DNA of 64,000 nucleotides from Armatimonadota bacterium. Its GTDB lineage: Bacteria; Armatimonadota; JADLDR01. Below the pieces are notes generated by a model. The model ran no database searches, had not been told where the DNA came from, and worked only from the letters and a program-made list of their open reading frames with translations. A program made the position numbers and the translations under genes. Where the stretch lies: assembly GCA_020846535.1 (NCBI GenBank), contig JADLDR010000097.1, positions 1 to 64,000 on the forward strand, in the 5' to 3' direction. This document shows, piece after piece, positions 62,601 to 64,000 of the stretch. Numbering within the stretch: position 1 is the first letter of the stretch; each line of letters starts with the position of its first letter.

Positions 62601-63134
62601 GTGCCACCGCGGAATGGTGCTGTCGGGCTGCATGTCCCAGACGGCCTCATCCGTCAGGTCCAGAATCCCGCCGGCGGCCTTGCCGTCCGGAGTTTTGCTC
62701 TCCGCCCCGGTCGGAAAAACCTGCGCCTCCTTGAGTTCCGGCAGTTCCGACCCCAGGGGCCAGCGGCGCGGCAGTTGCAGACCCTTCAGGGTTCGATACT
62801 GCCGCAGATCTTCGAAAGACCATATCTCCAGGGGAACCGCAACCGGGCCGCCCGGCAGCGCAAAGCCGATCTCCACCTTTTTGGCAGGCCGGAGGGCGCG
62901 GAAATAGAACTTGCGGATTTCGTCCTTGAAGGGCGGACGGGTTTGATCCAGCAGCGCCACTTCCCCGGGCGCGGTGGGATCGATCTCCGGCGCGTCGGTC
63001 GGCACGCGCAGGGCCACCAGGAAAAGCCTATCCGCCCCGACGATATCCGGGGCATAGGCAATCGGCCCGTCCTGCGCCGCCGCGCCTGCCGCCACCGCCA
63101 GCAGCGCCGTCGCCAGAAGCCAGTGATGAGACAT
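59601..63134 (-). CDS. Large secreted heparinase II/III-like polysaccharide lyase
   Basis: The 1177-residue protein starts at ATG 63134 behind GAGGAGG and has a signal peptide (WLLATALLAVAAGAAAQ). Residues about 200-560 form an (alpha/alpha) toroid (AYAATGDRRYVHKALVALCR, YLATMTHHRHHNTVAQVEKL). The heparinase II/III-type beta-sandwich block is FWMNYGHNRSHSQDDMLDFG near residue 628, where His and Tyr are candidate catalytic residues. ITRSYPQIGDGG-like DRSYPQIGDGGSWPVYSKL lies before it. The remaining C-terminal 450 residues are beta-rich. It would cleave acidic polysaccharide outside the cell by beta-elimination; the exact lyase family is not assigned. Confidence 0.7.
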   Translation of the reverse strand: MSHHWLLATALLAVAAGAAAQDGPIAYAPDIVGADRLFLVALRVPTDAPEIDPTAPGEVALLDQTRPPFKDEIRKFYFRALRPAKKVEIGFALPGGPVAVPLEIWSFEDLRQYRTLKGLQLPRRWPLGSELPELKEAQVFPTGAESKTPDGKAAGGILDLTDEAVWDMQPDSTIPRWHWTNLPLGCPVHGTDIYRKQAYYPWGMNSETPWDWKITCPVGGEKYPSNDFGAGDMTGGLFPDDAIGGGYVQNGNHYGFLAELSQFYCRRMMTVAPDSAAAYAATGDRRYVHKALVALCRLAVEYAYLATMTHHRHHNTVAQVEKLGQGRFGDTPDLAASGFTTYPIEQPANQAAQALAYDRIFPAIDKDEQIIPFLRKKGFAVKTHEDVRRFIEENLFAVWMQGSMDGACASNEPFSQYGFTRMAEVLNYKRGDDFLDFLYRGKAYEFTPMSIFMPNTFFRDGAPYESTGGYNSMHLEGLVPIVESVERMRQRRPDVYPESRFSGFYRARRYRHIFDFALDTVTIDRSYPQIGDGGSWPVYSKLPRIVAQYGGAGDFEHAYRMFQDPKFAWALTKIPGWKPSDGFPWTQERIEAEAAKWPEDWNDKSSLHDGYGIAILRGGKENDKRAFWMNYGHNRSHSQDDMLDFGLQGYEGIFLSHMGYPRNWGYWEYAWSSHYGARQFPYTSMTAQAQIFADAGPAHVAEALAKSYSDRSGEGKDIEISEDSWQRRLIALVDVGPDRFYAVDFYRIAGGKEHWWPFHGPEGEFKAEGIRLTPQGKGTLAGPDVPYGDPGWLKANGCSYGTYGWSGLMFPFAHLYNVEKGKTPADGWQADWKLKNGAGMRLRLTLLGGEGTETNLCDGTSPAGGNPYELKWIMLHSTGEAPLKTQLLNIIEPYRNTPIIRKARRLKLTGADETGFRAEGLLLNLDDRTDALFASADPQAVREVEGEFRFAGKFGFWSEKNGVPVAVSLVGGTQLHKGDIGITLPAAEYRARIGKVDRKTDTITVFPAPPVPEALVGSYLFIANSSRRVACKVLSVKKARGGAEIRLDTDSHIGTGQVTGTADFRVQTDTPFPLQGYRYYHGSRLVNAARTAEYPLIEVKNESAALINSGAAPDAKADRLAAEFPRGSWFDVYDYGVGDEVIYPHRASLTLAGPNAYTVVSSAKATVKLPAGARKGR

Positions 63135-63249
63135 GACAACCTCCTCGATGATTTTGGGAAATGCGGCGATAAAACCGCACTTCGGCTCTTCCCCGTTTTA
63201 GGGTTCAGGAGCGAGCCGGGCAATGACAGCACTACCCGACAGTGTAGAC

Positions 63250-64000
63250 CTATCCCGCAAACGCCAGCATCCCCTGTCCGTATTCCTCTACCGGCGGTTC
63301 TCCAAAGCGGGCGGCGTAATCGCCGTCTAGCCAGGCGGCAAAGGTGGTGATGTGACGGATGCCTCGGGAAGCGTAGCATTGCAGATCGCCCAGATATACC
63401 GCCCGGTTCCACGGCAGAGGCATGATATTCTCCCGATTCCAGCCGGTGAAGCGGGACAGGTCGAGCCAATACTCCAGCGCCTGAGCGTTCTCCCCTCCGA
63501 AAACCTCCAGGTTGGCGTCCAGATAATCCAGCAGTTCGCCGTGGCTCGGATAGTCGCCGGAGCGGGCTTCCCGGTCGCGAAACGGACGGTCATAGAGGCG
63601 CGATATCGGGGCAAACTCCATAAAGATGCCCTCCGAGGGCCGCACCTGGCCGGGCGCTCTCAGAGTGGTGGCGTATACCACATGCGCCAGGGTCGCCCGG
63701 CTGTCGGCCTCCCGGATCGCCTTCAGCACGGCGTTCTCCACGATCAGCGCCTGGTCGCTGTCGGAGAGGCCGCGGCATTTCGGACAGCGACACATCGGCT
63801 TCCCGTCATCGATCCAGTAAAAATAACGGCCTGTGTCGGAACGCAGGAGGCGGGTATATTCGACGGCATTCTCGCAGACGATCTCCAGAGCGCGGGGCGA
63901 GCTGACGCAGAGGTTGTATTCGGGAAGCCGGTTCCCCGCCTCGTCCATCGGGAAAAAGCCCGGGGCCTTCTCGAACAGACTGCGGGGAAGCAGATCGCTC
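63250..64000 (-). CDS. DUF4838-like protein, 5' part outside the window
   Basis: The frame is open from the right edge to the stop at 63250. Bases 63949-64000 translate in frame as SDLLPRSLFEKAPGFFP and lead straight into MDEAGNRLPEYNLCVSSPRA, so the internal ATG 63948 is not the true start. The C-terminal part carries the DUF4838 pattern: YFYWIDDGKPMCRCPKCRGL with a CX2C pair, RATLAHVVYATTLRAPGQVR, IFMEFAPISR and YLGDLQCYASRGIRHITTFA. Such proteins are often paired with GH20-like domains in polysaccharide-degrading bacteria. It lies 115 nt upstream of the heparinase-like gene on the same strand, probably in the same operon. Confidence 0.78.
   Translation of the reverse strand, partial: SDLLPRSLFEKAPGFFPMDEAGNRLPEYNLCVSSPRALEIVCENAVEYTRLLRSDTGRYFYWIDDGKPMCRCPKCRGLSDSDQALIVENAVLKAIREADSRATLAHVVYATTLRAPGQVRPSEGIFMEFAPISRLYDRPFRDREARSGDYPSHGELLDYLDANLEVFGGENAQALEYWLDLSRFTGWNRENIMPLPWNRAVYLGDLQCYASRGIRHITTFAAWLDGDYAARFGEPPVEEYGQGMLAFAG

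Noticed and set aside
61038-63350. A 770-codon + strand frame
   Set aside because: Antisense to the heparinase-like gene, no start signal and no family resemblance.

Overview
This is a GC-rich bacterial chromosomal window with about 47 supportable protein-coding genes, 3 gene remnants, several palindromic intergenic repeats, one candidate small RNA, and no recognisable rRNA, tRNA or CRISPR. The cell is probably diderm: there is an outer-membrane-type beta-barrel ending in Phe (26513-27616), a lipoprotein (25820-26500) and many signal peptides. Secreted carbohydrate-active enzymes, UroD-like, creatininase-like and DUF4838-like proteins, and a group III (archaeal-type) chaperonin in place of a bacterial GroEL fit an uncultivated lineage such as Armatimonadota or another deep-branching diderm. 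That placement is inference.

Left part (1-18.2 kb): the start of a membrane protein; a C69-type Ntn-hydrolase; a + strand cluster of a secreted ADP-ribosylglycohydrolase, a UroD-fold protein and two secreted TIM-barrel enzymes; and an ABC-transporter remnant directly behind them. Next come a UPF0210/ACT pair, murQ (recycling of N-acetylmuramic acid 6-phosphate), a penicillin-binding transpeptidase, two paralogous low-complexity secreted proteins and an SLH/PD40-like secreted protein. Several of these act on the cell envelope.

Middle part (18.3-38.6 kb): a large palindromic element, then a sigma70-like promoter driving hisD-HAD phosphatase-hisB-hisH-hisA-hisF-hisI. After that: a candidate small RNA with its own terminator, moaA in the opposite direction, a lipoprotein/beta-barrel pair, a creatininase-like protein, a very large secreted glycosidase-like protein, a SAM methyltransferase, and a lower-GC restriction-modification island whose methylase is intact and whose nuclease is doubly broken. 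The stress operon hrcA-cpn60(group III)-grpE ends at a terminator. dnaK and dnaJ do not follow.

Right part (38.6-64 kb): a glycosidase-like protein; a NIF3-family protein behind a second palindromic element; an Asp-box beta-propeller; the glycolytic run gap-pgk-tpiA interrupted by a third palindromic element flanked by 22-bp direct repeats; a polysaccharide deacetylase-like protein; mutY; a DegT-type aminotransferase; a sigma-factor cluster (one intact and one frameshifted ECF sigma plus small proteins); a chemoreceptor; a propeller/alpha-barrel protein; a heparinase-like secreted lyase; and a DUF4838-like gene cut by the right edge.

Start codons were chosen mainly from visible Shine-Dalgarno sequences. 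Family names come from recognised motifs, not from database searches.
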